A stretch of 41,030 bases of DNA from Maricaulis sp. (GTDB lineage Bacteria; Pseudomonadota; Alphaproteobacteria; Caulobacterales; Maricaulaceae), in contig NZMJ01000130.1 in NCBI GenBank assembly GCA_002692855.1, positions 1-41,030 on the forward strand. The letters are read 5' to 3'. A program made the translations under genes and the position numbers. The notes below the pieces were generated by a model. That model worked only from the letters and a program-made list of their open reading frames with translations, was not told the origin of the DNA and searched no databases. This document shows, one piece after another, positions 1-8,218 of this stretch (the stretch's first letter is position 1; every line of letters starts with the position of its first letter).

Positions 1-151
1 CGCGGTCCGCGACGAGATGGTCCGTCTCGGCGTGCCGGCTTCCGGCATCGCTCTGCAGGCCTTCGGTGAAAGCCGCCCGGCCGTGCAGACGCCGGACGGT
101 GTCCGTGAGCCGCTCAACCGTCGCGCCGAGGTCCTCATCGACCTGCGCTAA
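1..151 (+). CDS. OmpA-family protein, C-terminal end only (5' truncated by window)
   Basis: Reading from base 2, the frame ends at TAA 149-151 and gives about 49 residues. It contains the sequence GESRPAV followed by DGVREPLNRRAEV, the end of an OmpA/MotB-type peptidoglycan-binding domain. In this family the Asp and the two-Arg segment contact meso-diaminopimelate, anchoring an outer membrane protein or lipoprotein to the cell wall. The upstream part, which would separate a beta-barrel OmpA from a Pal-like lipoprotein, lies outside the window. A strong intrinsic terminator follows 30 bases after the stop, so this gene ends its transcription unit. The domain call is secure; the full protein type is not known. 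Confidence 0.85.
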   Translation, partial: AVRDEMVRLGVPASGIALQAFGESRPAVQTPDGVREPLNRRAEVLIDLR

Positions 152-180
152 CCGGTTGTTCGCGTAAAGCGACCCAAGAG

Positions 181-215
181 AACGGCCCGGGAGCAATCCC
201 GGGCCGTTTTTCTTT
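181..215 (+). terminator. Intrinsic terminator of the OmpA-family gene
   Basis: A perfect 12-bp inverted repeat (181-192 with 197-208) closes on a GCAA tetraloop and runs into TTTTTCTTT. This is a textbook Rho-independent terminator. It separates the OmpA-family gene from the amino-acid operon that starts at 325. Confidence 0.93.
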
Positions 216-324
216 GTGCAATTGCAGCATGAGGACAGCGGGGCCGCATGGCTTGACCCGTCCCTCCGGCAGGCCCAAAACCGGGCCAACACACCCCTCC
301 CGTCAGGGCAGCAGGAGACACCCC

Positions 325-1617
325 ATGTCCAAACCCAAGGCGCCGTATCGCAAGACCGAGATTGCCGGCCGCAAACTGTCACCGGAAACGATGATGATGA
401 GCTATGGCTACTCGCCGCAGCTCTCGGAATGGTCGATCAAGGCGCCCGTCTTCCTGACCTCGACCTTCGCGTTCGAGTCCGCCGAGGCCGGTGCGGCCTT
501 TTTCCGGGTGATGGGTGGACGCCGCAAGGAAGGTGATCCGGAATCTGCCGGCCTGATGTATTCGCGGTTCAACAACCCGAATATCGAAGTGCTCGAAGAC
601 CGGCTGACCCTGTTCGATCATGCCGATGATGCCGCCGTCTTCTCGTCCGGCATGGGGGCGATCTCGACCACGTTGATGGCGCTGGCGCCGTCAGGTTCAG
701 TGGTTCTGCACTCCACGCCGCTTTATGGCGGGACCGAAACGCTGATCCGCAAGGTGATGCCGAATTACGGGATCAAGAATGTCGACTTCTTCGCGGCTGC
801 CGAAGAAGACGAAGTCTGGACTGCCGCCGAAGAGGCCATGAAACTTGGCCCGGTGACGGTCATCTACACCGAGACACCCACCAATCCGACCAATGACCTG
901 GTCGACCTGGAAATGATCCGGAAAGTCGCCAACCGGATCGGTGAGAAGCAGAACGGCCAGGTTCCGGCGGTCGTGGTCGACAACACGTTCCTGGGCCCGG
1001 TCAACCAGCAACCGATCGATCTCGGCGCCGACGTGCTGGTTTATTCGTTGACCAAATATGTCGGCGGTCATTCGGACCTGATCGCCGGGGCCGCGATGGG
1101 CCGCTCTGACCTGCTGGCGAAAATCCGTTCGCTGCGTTCATCAATCGGCACCAATCTCGACCCGCACACGGCCTGGATGCTGATGCGATCGCTCGAGACG
1201 GTGACGCTGCGCATGAATGCGGCAACCGAAGGCGCCAAGAAGGTCGCCGAATATCTCGCCAAGCACGATAAGGTCGAGAAAGTCCGCTATCTGGGTTTCC
1301 TGGAGCCCGGCTCGCGCTCGGCCAAGATCCATGCGCGCCAGTCCAAGGCGGCGGGCTCGACCTTCGCCTTCGATGTTGTCGACGGCCAGGAAGGCGCCTT
1401 CCGTTTCCTCAATGCCTTGCAGGTGGTGAAGCTCGCCGTCAGCCTGGGCGGAACCGAGACGCTGATCTGCCATCCGGGCTCGACCACGCACGCTGCGGTC
1501 GACCCCGACCTGCAGGAACGTTGCGGCTACACGCCCGGCATGGTGCGCATCTCGATCGGCATCGAGGATCCCGATGACCTGATCGCCGATATCGGCCAAG
1601 CGCTGGACCAGGTCTGA
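325..1617 (+). CDS. Cystathionine gamma-synthase family PLP-dependent enzyme
   Basis: This 430-residue protein belongs to the Cys/Met metabolism PLP-enzyme family (fold type I), which includes cystathionine gamma-synthase, cystathionine beta- and gamma-lyase and methionine gamma-lyase. The PLP lysine lies in SLTKYVGGHSD (Lys about 244). VVDNTFLGP supplies the cofactor Asp and YSRFNNPN is the substrate-side loop. The start is ATG 325 because GCAGGAGA sits just upstream; a longer in-frame extension to 214 runs back to the terminator and looks non-coding. It lies 34 bases before an M20 hydrolase and the ast genes, so it may be co-transcribed with arginine catabolism. Sequence alone does not tell synthase from lyase; the catabolic neighbours mildly favour a lyase. 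Confidence 0.88.
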   Translation: MSKPKAPYRKTEIAGRKLSPETMMMSYGYSPQLSEWSIKAPVFLTSTFAFESAEAGAAFFRVMGGRRKEGDPESAGLMYSRFNNPNIEVLEDRLTLFDHADDAAVFSSGMGAISTTLMALAPSGSVVLHSTPLYGGTETLIRKVMPNYGIKNVDFFAAAEEDEVWTAAEEAMKLGPVTVIYTETPTNPTNDLVDLEMIRKVANRIGEKQNGQVPAVVVDNTFLGPVNQQPIDLGADVLVYSLTKYVGGHSDLIAGAAMGRSDLLAKIRSLRSSIGTNLDPHTAWMLMRSLETVTLRMNAATEGAKKVAEYLAKHDKVEKVRYLGFLEPGSRSAKIHARQSKAAGSTFAFDVVDGQEGAFRFLNALQVVKLAVSLGGTETLICHPGSTTHAAVDPDLQERCGYTPGMVRISIGIEDPDDLIADIGQALDQV

Positions 1618-1651
1618 TCGCCCTCCCGTATCCGCTGACGAATCGTCCGTC

Positions 1652-2911
1652 ATGGTGAAACCGATCGATATCTCCGCCGACGAGGCCCGCGTGCTCGACT
1701 GGATCGAGACGCGGGCGGATGGAATGGTTGCGACGCTGCAGGACTGGGTGCGCATCAATTCCGGCAGCCGCAACGCGGACGGGCTGGAGACGATGCGCGC
1801 CGAACTCGAGCGGGTGTTCGCAGAGACCGGCGGCACAGTCCGTGCGGTCGAACTGCCCGCAAGCCAGGCCGTCGCCCCGGACGGAAGCGTGGTGGAACAA
1901 GGCTACACGCCCTCCTTCCACCTGTCGGTTCGTCCCGACGCGGACGTGAAGATCGTCCTGACCGGCCATCACGACACGGTCTTTCCCAAGGCCGACAGCT
2001 TCCAGGACTGGCGGATGCTGGACGCCGACACGATGAATGGTCCCGGTGCCGCCGACATGAAGGGCGGAATCCTGGTGATGCTGCACGGCCTGCTTGCGCT
2101 CGAACGCAGCCCGCACGCCCAATCGGTCGGTTATGACGTGCTGATCAGCCCGGACGAGGAAATCGGCTCGCAAGGCTCGGCCGGGGCGATCCACGCGCTC
2201 GGCGCGAAGGCGCATGTCGGCATGACCTACGAGCCTGCGCTGGCAGACGGGTCGCTGGCCGGAGGCCGGAAAGGGTCCGGAAACTGGGCACTCAAGGTCT
2301 CGGGCAAGTCGGCACACGCAGGCCGGGAGCACCATGTGGGCCGCAATGCCATCATCGCCGCTGCGGAATTTGCGACCCGGCTCGACGCGCTGAATGGCCA
2401 ACGCGACGGGGTCACCTTCAACCTGTCGCGGATCGATGGCGGCGGGCCGACGAATGTGGTGCCGGCCAATGCGGTCGCCCGGTTCAATGTGCGGGTGAAA
2501 GACGCAGACGACGAAGCCTGGGTTCTGGGCCAGATCGCGGCGCTCGAAGCGGTCACGAACCAGCGCGACGGGATTACGGCGAGTCTGCATGGTGGCTTCA
2601 CCCGTCCGGCCAAGCCGATGACGCCAGCGAATGCGCAAATGTTCGAGTGGACCCGCACGGCGGGCGCCGCACTGGGCCTGGACATTCGCTGGAATGACAC
2701 TGGCGGGGTGTGCGAGGGCAATAATCTGTGGGCAGCCGGTTGTCCGAATGTCGACACGCTCGGCGTTCGCGGAGCCAACATCCACTCCCATGACGAGATC
2801 GCCATCCTGTCCAGCCTGCCCGAGCGGGCCAAGCTCTCGGCGGTGATGCTGATGAAATTTGCTTCCGGCGAATTCAAGGCGCGCGATGCCCGCGCGCTCG
2901 CCCGATCCTGA
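1652..2911 (+). CDS. M20-family metallohydrolase in the AST operon (candidate succinylglutamate desuccinylase)
   Basis: A 419-residue zinc hydrolase of the M20 family (carboxypeptidase G2/DapE/ArgE type). The full metal and catalytic set is visible: His106 and Asp108 in GHHDTVFP, bridging Asp135 in GPGAADMKGG, general base Glu169 and metal Glu170 in SPDEEIGS, Glu194 in MTYEPA, and His378 in IHSHDE. There is no signal peptide, so it is cytoplasmic. The gene ends 11 bases before astA and leads the astA-astD-astB cluster, while no astE (an M14-like enzyme) is seen. Since DapE of this family removes succinyl groups from an amino acid, this protein could do the last AST step, succinylglutamate to glutamate plus succinate. 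The family call is firm; the substrate is inferred. Confidence 0.87.
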   Translation: MVKPIDISADEARVLDWIETRADGMVATLQDWVRINSGSRNADGLETMRAELERVFAETGGTVRAVELPASQAVAPDGSVVEQGYTPSFHLSVRPDADVKIVLTGHHDTVFPKADSFQDWRMLDADTMNGPGAADMKGGILVMLHGLLALERSPHAQSVGYDVLISPDEEIGSQGSAGAIHALGAKAHVGMTYEPALADGSLAGGRKGSGNWALKVSGKSAHAGREHHVGRNAIIAAAEFATRLDALNGQRDGVTFNLSRIDGGGPTNVVPANAVARFNVRVKDADDEAWVLGQIAALEAVTNQRDGITASLHGGFTRPAKPMTPANAQMFEWTRTAGAALGLDIRWNDTGGVCEGNNLWAAGCPNVDTLGVRGANIHSHDEIAILSSLPERAKLSAVMLMKFASGEFKARDARALARS

Positions 2912-2922
2912 CGGAGACACGC

Positions 2923-3942
2923 ATGCTGGTAGTGCGCGCGGCGCGCCGCGACGACATTGACGCCTTCGTTGCCCTCGCAGAGGGGGCCGGGACCGGATTC
3001 ACCAGTCTGGCGCTGGAGCGCGATGACCTGGCGGAGCGGCTGGAGAAGTCTGCCTGCGCCTATGAATCCGCCATTTCCGAGCCCGGCGAGGAAATCTACC
3101 AGCTGATGCTGGAAGACACTGAAAGCGGGCGCGTGGTGGGCTGTGCAGCCGTGAAGGCGGCGGTGGGCCTTTCAAAGCCCTATTACGACTTCAAGATTGT
3201 CACGCTGGCCCAGTCGTCGCGCGTCGCTGACCGGCGGTTCGACATGGATGTCATGCTGCTGGTGAATGATTTCGCCGGCTGCAGTGAAGTCGGGTCGCTC
3301 TTCGTGAGCGACGGGTTGCGCGGCACCGGTGCCGGCCGGTTGATCGCGCAAACACGCTACCTTCTGATGGCGGCTGATTTCCGGCGCTTCGGGCAGCGCG
3401 TCCTTGCCGAATTGCGCGGCGTGGTCCGCGATGACGGATCTTCCCCCTTCTTCGATGCGGTCACCCGTCATTTCTTCGGCATGACATTCGACGAAGCCGA
3501 CCGGATGAGCGCGGCGAGCGACAACCAGTTCATCCTGGACCTGATGCCCAAGCATCCGATCTATGTCGACCTGCTGTCAGCAGAAGCGAAAGCCGTGATC
3601 GGCGTGACGCACAAGCTCGGTGGCGGCGCGCGCAAGTTGCTGGAATGGGAAGGCTTCACCTACGACCGGTATATCGACATCTTCGACGGCGGTCCGCTGA
3701 TGTCGGTCCCCACCCGGCAAGCGCGTTCCGCGCGCGAGAGCCGTTCGGTCAAGGTGACAGCCGCGCGCGCGCTCGATGATCCCAAATCCGTGATCGTGAC
3801 GACCGACCGGTTCAGCGATTTCCGCTCGATCCAGACACAGGCCGATGTGACGACCGACTCCGTCGCGCTCGGCCCGGATGCGATGCGGGCACTCAATCTT
3901 ACCGAAGGCGAGAAGGCGCGCATCTGGGTGCGCGAAACATGA
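2923..3942 (+). CDS. astA: Arginine N-succinyltransferase AstA
   Basis: AstA transfers succinyl from succinyl-CoA to the alpha-amino group of arginine, the first step of the ammonia-producing AST pathway in the cytoplasm. The 339-residue length fits the family. The N-terminal MLVVRAARRDDIDAF, the central SLFVSDGLRGTGAGRLIAQ (GNAT-like CoA segment) and HFFGMTFDEADRMS are typical of AstA. GGAG precedes ATG 2923. The stop overlaps the astD start by four bases (ATGA), which implies translational coupling. With astD and astB directly after it, the assignment is strong. Confidence 0.95.
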   Translation: MLVVRAARRDDIDAFVALAEGAGTGFTSLALERDDLAERLEKSACAYESAISEPGEEIYQLMLEDTESGRVVGCAAVKAAVGLSKPYYDFKIVTLAQSSRVADRRFDMDVMLLVNDFAGCSEVGSLFVSDGLRGTGAGRLIAQTRYLLMAADFRRFGQRVLAELRGVVRDDGSSPFFDAVTRHFFGMTFDEADRMSAASDNQFILDLMPKHPIYVDLLSAEAKAVIGVTHKLGGGARKLLEWEGFTYDRYIDIFDGGPLMSVPTRQARSARESRSVKVTAARALDDPKSVIVTTDRFSDFRSIQTQADVTTDSVALGPDAMRALNLTEGEKARIWVRET

Positions 3943-5396
3943 TGCAAGGTCAGTGCTTTATTGCCGGCGAATGGCGCGGCGGACGCGGCGACGTCTTTAC
4001 CTCGACCGATCCGGCGAGCGGAGAAACCGTGTGGGAAGGCGCCGCCGCCAGCGCGGCTGATGTCGATGCGGCCTTTGGGGCTGCGCGCGCAGCCTTCCCG
4101 GCCTGGGCCCGGACCCCGATCAAGGACCGCATCGCCATTGTCGAGCGCTTCGGTGCGCTGTTGGCGGACAACAAGGACAAGCTGGGCGAACTGATCGCGC
4201 GTGAAACCGGCAAGGTGTTGTGGGACAGCCTTGGCGAAGGTGCCGCCATGGCCGGCAAGATCGCCATTTCGGTAAAAGCCTATCACGAGCGGACGGGCGA
4301 AGCCGTTCACGCCACCGATTTTGGCGAAGCGGTCCTGCGGCACAAACCGCTCGGCGTGATGTTCGTCCTCGGCCCGTACAACTTCCCCGGACACTTGCCG
4401 AACGGCCACATCGTGCCGGCGCTGATCGCGGGCAATGTGGTGGTGTTCAAACCCTCCGAGCTGACCCCGGCGGTCGGGCAGGCGATGGTCGCACTCTGGG
4501 AGCAGGCCGGATTGCCGTCCGGTGTTCTCAATTATGTGCCCGGCGCGCGCGATACCGGTGCGGCAGCGCTCGATCATGACCAGCTCGACGGCGTTCTTTT
4601 TACCGGCTCGCACGCGACAGGGCAGTTCATCCACCGCAAGTTTGCCGGGCGTACGGGCATCCAGCTGGCGCTGGAGATGGGTGGAAACAACCCGCTCGTC
4701 GTCTGGGATGCCGAGGACGCGGAAGCCGCGGCACGGATCGCGGTCCAGTCGGCCTATATCACGACGGGGCAACGCTGTTCGTGTGCCCGCCGGCTGATCG
4801 TGCCCGAGGGTGCGGCCGGTCAGGCCGTGATTGATGCCATTGCCGACATCGCCGGCCGATTGAGCATCGGTGCGTGGAATGACGCCGACGAGGCCTTCAT
4901 GGGGCCGCTGGTGTCGGCGCACGCTGCTGAAGCGGTCATCAAGGAGCAGGGAAAGCTGGTGTCGGGCGGCGGAAAGCTGATCGTCGAGGCCGGGACGCTG
5001 GACCGGGGCAAGGCCTTCGTGTCGCCGTCCCTGATTGACGTGACGGGCATGGCGACCAGCGACGACGAAGTGTTCGGTCCGATGCTGCAGGTGCGCCGGG
5101 TGGCGAGTTTCGATGACGCGATGGCCGAGGCCAACAACACGGCTTACGGCCTTTCGGCCGGGCTGGTCAGTGATGACGAGGGGCTGTGGAACCGGTTCTG
5201 GACCGAAAGCCGGGCCGGGATCGTCAACCGCAACCGGCCAACGCCGGGCGCTGCGAGCTCGATGCCATTCGGTGGTCCGGGACAGTCCGGCAATCTGCGC
5301 CCGAGCGCCTTTTATGCCGCCGATTATTGCGCCTACCCGGTCGCGAGCCAGAACGCGTCCAAGCCCGAGCGCATGGCGATCAAGGGGCTGAAGTGA
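3939..5396 (+). CDS. astD: N-succinylglutamate 5-semialdehyde dehydrogenase AstD
   Basis: AstD oxidises succinylglutamate semialdehyde to succinylglutamate with NAD, the fourth AST step. The protein has 485 residues and a complete aldehyde dehydrogenase fold. GPYNFPGHLPNG and FKPSELTP form the NAD-binding part, FTGSHATG is the glycine motif, Glu246 lies in LEMGGNNP and the nucleophile Cys280 in GQRCSCARR. The wording around these motifs matches AstD rather than generic ALDHs. The start overlaps the astA stop, and the gene in turn overlaps astB by four bases (GTGA), so the three are one coupled unit. AstC (succinylornithine transaminase) is not in the window; an ArgD-like enzyme elsewhere could fill that step. 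Confidence 0.95.
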   Translation: MMQGQCFIAGEWRGGRGDVFTSTDPASGETVWEGAAASAADVDAAFGAARAAFPAWARTPIKDRIAIVERFGALLADNKDKLGELIARETGKVLWDSLGEGAAMAGKIAISVKAYHERTGEAVHATDFGEAVLRHKPLGVMFVLGPYNFPGHLPNGHIVPALIAGNVVVFKPSELTPAVGQAMVALWEQAGLPSGVLNYVPGARDTGAAALDHDQLDGVLFTGSHATGQFIHRKFAGRTGIQLALEMGGNNPLVVWDAEDAEAAARIAVQSAYITTGQRCSCARRLIVPEGAAGQAVIDAIADIAGRLSIGAWNDADEAFMGPLVSAHAAEAVIKEQGKLVSGGGKLIVEAGTLDRGKAFVSPSLIDVTGMATSDDEVFGPMLQVRRVASFDDAMAEANNTAYGLSAGLVSDDEGLWNRFWTESRAGIVNRNRPTPGAASSMPFGGPGQSGNLRPSAFYAADYCAYPVASQNASKPERMAIKGLK

Positions 5397-6733
5397 GCGC
5401 GGTCGAAGCCAATTTCGACGGGATTGTCGGGCCCACGCATAATTATGGCGGGCTGTCGGAAGGCAATCTCGCGAGTGCGAAGAACCGCAATCTGACGAGC
5501 GAACCGCGCGCCGGCGTGTTGCAGGGCCTCGCGAAGATGAAGCGGCTGCACGATGCGGGGCTGCTGCAAGGCTGGCTGCCGCCGCACGACCGGCCTTATC
5601 TGCCATTCCTGCGCGCTGCCGGGTTTTCCGGGTCGGACGCACAGGTGCTGGAGCGCGCCTGGCGCGATGCACCGGACCTCGTGCGCAATGCCTACGCGGC
5701 AGCGCCGATGTGGGCGGCCAATGCCGCGACCGTATCCCCGTCGGCCGAGACCGGGGACGGGAAGGTGCATTTCACACCGGCCAATCTCCTGACGACGCTG
5801 CACCGGTCGCTGGAAGGCGGCCAGACGCGCCGGGCCCTGAACTGGGCGTTCGCCGACACCGGCCATTTTTGCGTCCACCCCTTGCTGCCGATGCAGCCGG
5901 CCTTTGCCGATGAGGGTGCGGCCAATCATGTCCGCCTCAGCGCCGGTCAGGGCCAGCCCGGCGTCTCGATCCTGATCTATGGCCGCGAGGCCAGCGAGCC
6001 GTGGAGCGCGAAGTTTCCGGCGCGCCAGACGCGCGAAGCCTGCGAGGCTGTGGCGCGTGCGCACGGGCTGGACCCCAAGCGGACGGTGATTGCGCGGCAG
6101 GCGCGATCGGCCATCGAGGCCGGAGCGTTCCACAATGACGTGGTTTGTGTCGGCACGAACCGGACGCTGTTCTTCCACGAGCTGGCATTCGAGGACCGTG
6201 ACGCGACGCTGGGCGCCATCCGGCGCGCCGCTGACGGTCTGTTCGAGCCTATTTTCGTGGAGGTCGCAGACGCGGACGTGCCGATTGCCGATGCGATCAG
6301 GAGCTATCTGTTCAATTCCCAGCTTCTTGAATGGCCGGATGAAGACCGGCTGGTCCTGTCCGCTCCGGTCGAGACCGAGGAAACCAGGTCCACCAAGGCG
6401 TATTGCGACGCGATGGTTTCGGGAAACGGGCCGATCGGCCGCGTAGAATACGTCGATGTGCGCCAATCGATGCGCAATGGCGGAGGGCCGGCCTGTCTGA
6501 GGCTTCGGGTCGTACTGACCGAGGCGGAGCGCGCGGCGGTGACACCGACGGCACTATATTCCGATGCGGTGCATGCGCGCCTCGTCACATGGGCGCAAAA
6601 GCATTACCGCGAAACGCTTGCCCCCGATGATCTGCGCGATCCTGCCTTGATGCAGGAAAGCCGGGCCGCGCTTGACGCGCTGACGGATATACTCAATCTC
6701 GGTTCAGGCTTTTATCCGTTCCAGAGGAATTGA
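5393..6733 (+). CDS. astB: N-succinylarginine dihydrolase AstB
   Basis: AstB hydrolyses N2-succinylarginine to N2-succinylornithine, two ammonia and CO2. From GTG 5393 the protein has 446 residues, the family's usual size, and starts MSAVEANFDGIVGPTHNYGG, the conserved AstB N-terminus. The catalytic triad is seen as Glu174 in DEGAANH, His247 in FHNDVV and Cys368 in GGGPACLR. The GTG overlaps the astD stop (GTGA); the longer open frame back to 5186 lies inside astD and is not used. It is a pentein-fold (guanidine-modifying) enzyme. Gene order here is M20 hydrolase, astA, astD, astB. Confidence 0.95.
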   Translation: MSAVEANFDGIVGPTHNYGGLSEGNLASAKNRNLTSEPRAGVLQGLAKMKRLHDAGLLQGWLPPHDRPYLPFLRAAGFSGSDAQVLERAWRDAPDLVRNAYAAAPMWAANAATVSPSAETGDGKVHFTPANLLTTLHRSLEGGQTRRALNWAFADTGHFCVHPLLPMQPAFADEGAANHVRLSAGQGQPGVSILIYGREASEPWSAKFPARQTREACEAVARAHGLDPKRTVIARQARSAIEAGAFHNDVVCVGTNRTLFFHELAFEDRDATLGAIRRAADGLFEPIFVEVADADVPIADAIRSYLFNSQLLEWPDEDRLVLSAPVETEETRSTKAYCDAMVSGNGPIGRVEYVDVRQSMRNGGGPACLRLRVVLTEAERAAVTPTALYSDAVHARLVTWAQKHYRETLAPDDLRDPALMQESRAALDALTDILNLGSGFYPFQRN

Positions 6734-6752
6734 AGACCGAAGAGGGGGAGCC

Positions 6753-7211
6753 GTGCCGATCACGGTGCATATCGACCGCGAGCTCGAACTCCGACTTGTT
6801 CGCTATCATGGGCGGATTTTGGCAGACGAACTCGAGCACTTCGCGGCGTCCTTTTCCGATCATTCCATCTTTGATCCGACGCACAAATCACTGGCGATAT
6901 TCGCCAGCGATGTCGATTTTGCGGATTTGCCGACCGACGCGATGCGTGCGTTCGAAAGCCGCGTGCTGTCGGCCTATGGCGAGATGAACAAGGCGCGCAA
7001 GCGCCGTGCGGCCATCGTGGCGACCTCAAAGGTCGCGCTCGACCAGATCCGCGAATGGCGCTCGCGCCTGGATGCACACCCCGGCGACGTTCCCGACCTG
7101 ATGATTTTCGCATCCACGGAAGGCGCCGCGAACTGGCTGGGACTTTCCACGACGACCGCCAACCGCATCGTCGGCCGGGATGGCTTCACACAGGTCTATC
7201 CGCACGGCTAG
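6753..7211 (+). CDS. Uncharacterised 152-aa protein, possibly SpoIIAA/STAS-like
   Basis: The gene starts at GTG 6753 after a GGGGGAG ribosome site and follows astB by 19 bases, so it is probably the last gene of the ast transcript. The protein is soluble, with no signal peptide or membrane segment. An alternating beta/alpha pattern (TVHIDRELELRLVRYHG, then KSLAIFASDVDFADLP) resembles small SpoIIAA-like proteins of alphaproteobacteria, but this is a weak fold impression. The middle is basic (KARKRRAA). The stop shares a CTAG with the convergent phhA stop. No function is proposed. Confidence 0.75.
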   Translation: MPITVHIDRELELRLVRYHGRILADELEHFAASFSDHSIFDPTHKSLAIFASDVDFADLPTDAMRAFESRVLSAYGEMNKARKRRAAIVATSKVALDQIREWRSRLDAHPGDVPDLMIFASTEGAANWLGLSTTTANRIVGRDGFTQVYPHG

Positions 7212-8089
7212 ACCGCGATTGCGTGCCCTTTCAGACCGCCCGACGCCGCGTATTCCTGCGTTCCCTTCTGATAGACAGTATCGCCGGGCAGGACGTCCGA
7301 TGGCTTGAATTCGGGCAGCGAGGGCAGGCGATCGTAGAGGGGTGCGAAATCCTGCGCCGTGGCTTCCATCAATTCCTCGTAGGAATTGATGACGAAATAG
7401 CTCTGCTGGAAATCGTCATACCGGTAGTCGGTCCGCATCACCCGCTCGAGGTCGAAATGGATGCGGTTGGGTGAACGCGCTTCGAGCGAGAAGATGGATT
7501 CGCCCTTCGACGAGACAATGCCGGCCCCGTAGATGCGCAGCCCGTCATCGGTCTTGATGAGCCCGAATTCCACCGTGTACCAGTAGAGCCGGGCCATGTT
7601 CTTGATGGTGTCGAACTGAAGCGAGCGCAGTCCGCCCTGACCATAAGCCTGCATGTAATCTGCGAAAACCGGCTGGGTCAGAAGCGGGACGTGTCCAAAC
7701 ACGTCGTGGAAAATGTCCGGCTCCGGCAGGTAGTCGAGCCGGTCTCCGTCGCGGATGAACCGGCCTGAAACGAAGCGCCGGTTGGCGAGGTGGTCGTAGA
7801 ATTCCTTTTCCGGGATCAGGCCAGGCACCGACACGACTTCCCAGCCCGTCAACGCCATCAGCTTCTCATTGACCCGCCGGAAGTCGGGAATGCCGCCTTC
7901 GTTGAGGTTCAACAGGTCGAGGCCCTTCAGAAATTCCGGCGCGGCCCGGCCCTTGAGGATGTCCATCTGGCGCTCGTAAAGCGTGCTCCAGATGCCATGC
8001 TCCTCAGGCGAATAGAGATCCCATTTCTGGTCGATCGTCAGGTCGGCACGCGGCGTCTGCTCGGCGACGACGGGATCATTCACAGGCAT
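7208..8089 (-). CDS. phhA: Phenylalanine 4-monooxygenase PhhA
   Basis: This enzyme hydroxylates phenylalanine to tyrosine with tetrahydropterin, O2 and non-heme iron. At 293 residues it is the bacterial single-domain type, without the regulatory ACT domain of animal enzymes. The iron ligands are His128 and His133 in EPDIFHDVFGH and Glu174 in YWYTVEFGL. The start ATG is preceded by GGGAGG. A TATAAT is seen on this strand at 8123-8128. No pterin dehydratase (phhB) or tyrosine-catabolism gene is adjacent. The gene ends on the same CTAG as the small gene after astB, so two amino-acid-catabolic units converge without a terminator between them. Confidence 0.96.
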   Translation of the reverse strand: MPVNDPVVAEQTPRADLTIDQKWDLYSPEEHGIWSTLYERQMDILKGRAAPEFLKGLDLLNLNEGGIPDFRRVNEKLMALTGWEVVSVPGLIPEKEFYDHLANRRFVSGRFIRDGDRLDYLPEPDIFHDVFGHVPLLTQPVFADYMQAYGQGGLRSLQFDTIKNMARLYWYTVEFGLIKTDDGLRIYGAGIVSSKGESIFSLEARSPNRIHFDLERVMRTDYRYDDFQQSYFVINSYEELMEATAQDFAPLYDRLPSLPEFKPSDVLPGDTVYQKGTQEYAASGGLKGHAIAV

Positions 8090-8106
8090 GGCTGACCTCC
8101 CAATAA

Positions 8107-8128
8107 AGTTTCATTTGTAACTATTATA
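8107..8128 (-). promoter_or_regulatory. Putative phhA promoter -10 and short inverted repeat
   Basis: On the minus strand TATAAT occupies 8128-8123, about 35 bases before the phhA start. AGTT (8107-8110) and AACT (8119-8122) form a short inverted repeat with an 8-bp spacer directly downstream of it, where a repressor could bind. No good -35 hexamer is present at the right distance, which may mean an activator-dependent promoter. This is weak evidence. Confidence 0.35.
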
Positions 8129-8166
8129 GCCCGGAATCGGTCCGGATTCGAGGGGTCTATATGCGA

Positions 8167-8194
8167 ACGCCGCCCCGGATCCCCGGAGCGGCGT
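8167..8194 (-). terminator. Possible terminator hairpin after the crystallin gene
   Basis: ACGCCGC (8167-8173) pairs with GCGGCGT (8188-8194), and an inner CCGG/CCGG pair extends the stem after one mismatch. It lies 25 bases past the stop of the minus-strand crystallin gene and upstream of phhA. There is no clear T run, so it may be only a stem that stabilises mRNA ends. Confidence 0.35.
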
Positions 8195-8218
8195 CCACAT
8201 AACAGCAAGCCGTTCGGC

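Noticed and set aside
214..324. N-terminal extension of the cystathionine gamma-synthase-family protein
   Set aside because: It begins at the terminator T run and has no ribosome site, whereas ATG 325 follows GCAGGAGA and matches the family's N-terminus.
1439..2920. 493-codon minus-strand frame opposite the M20 hydrolase
   Set aside because: Antisense to a gene with a complete catalytic set; composition is typical of a shadow frame.
3660..5672. Long open frame of 670 codons on the minus strand opposite astD/astB
   Set aside because: It lies fully antisense to well-matched ast genes, is rich in Arg, His and Gly as GC-rich shadow frames are, and has no recognisable domain.
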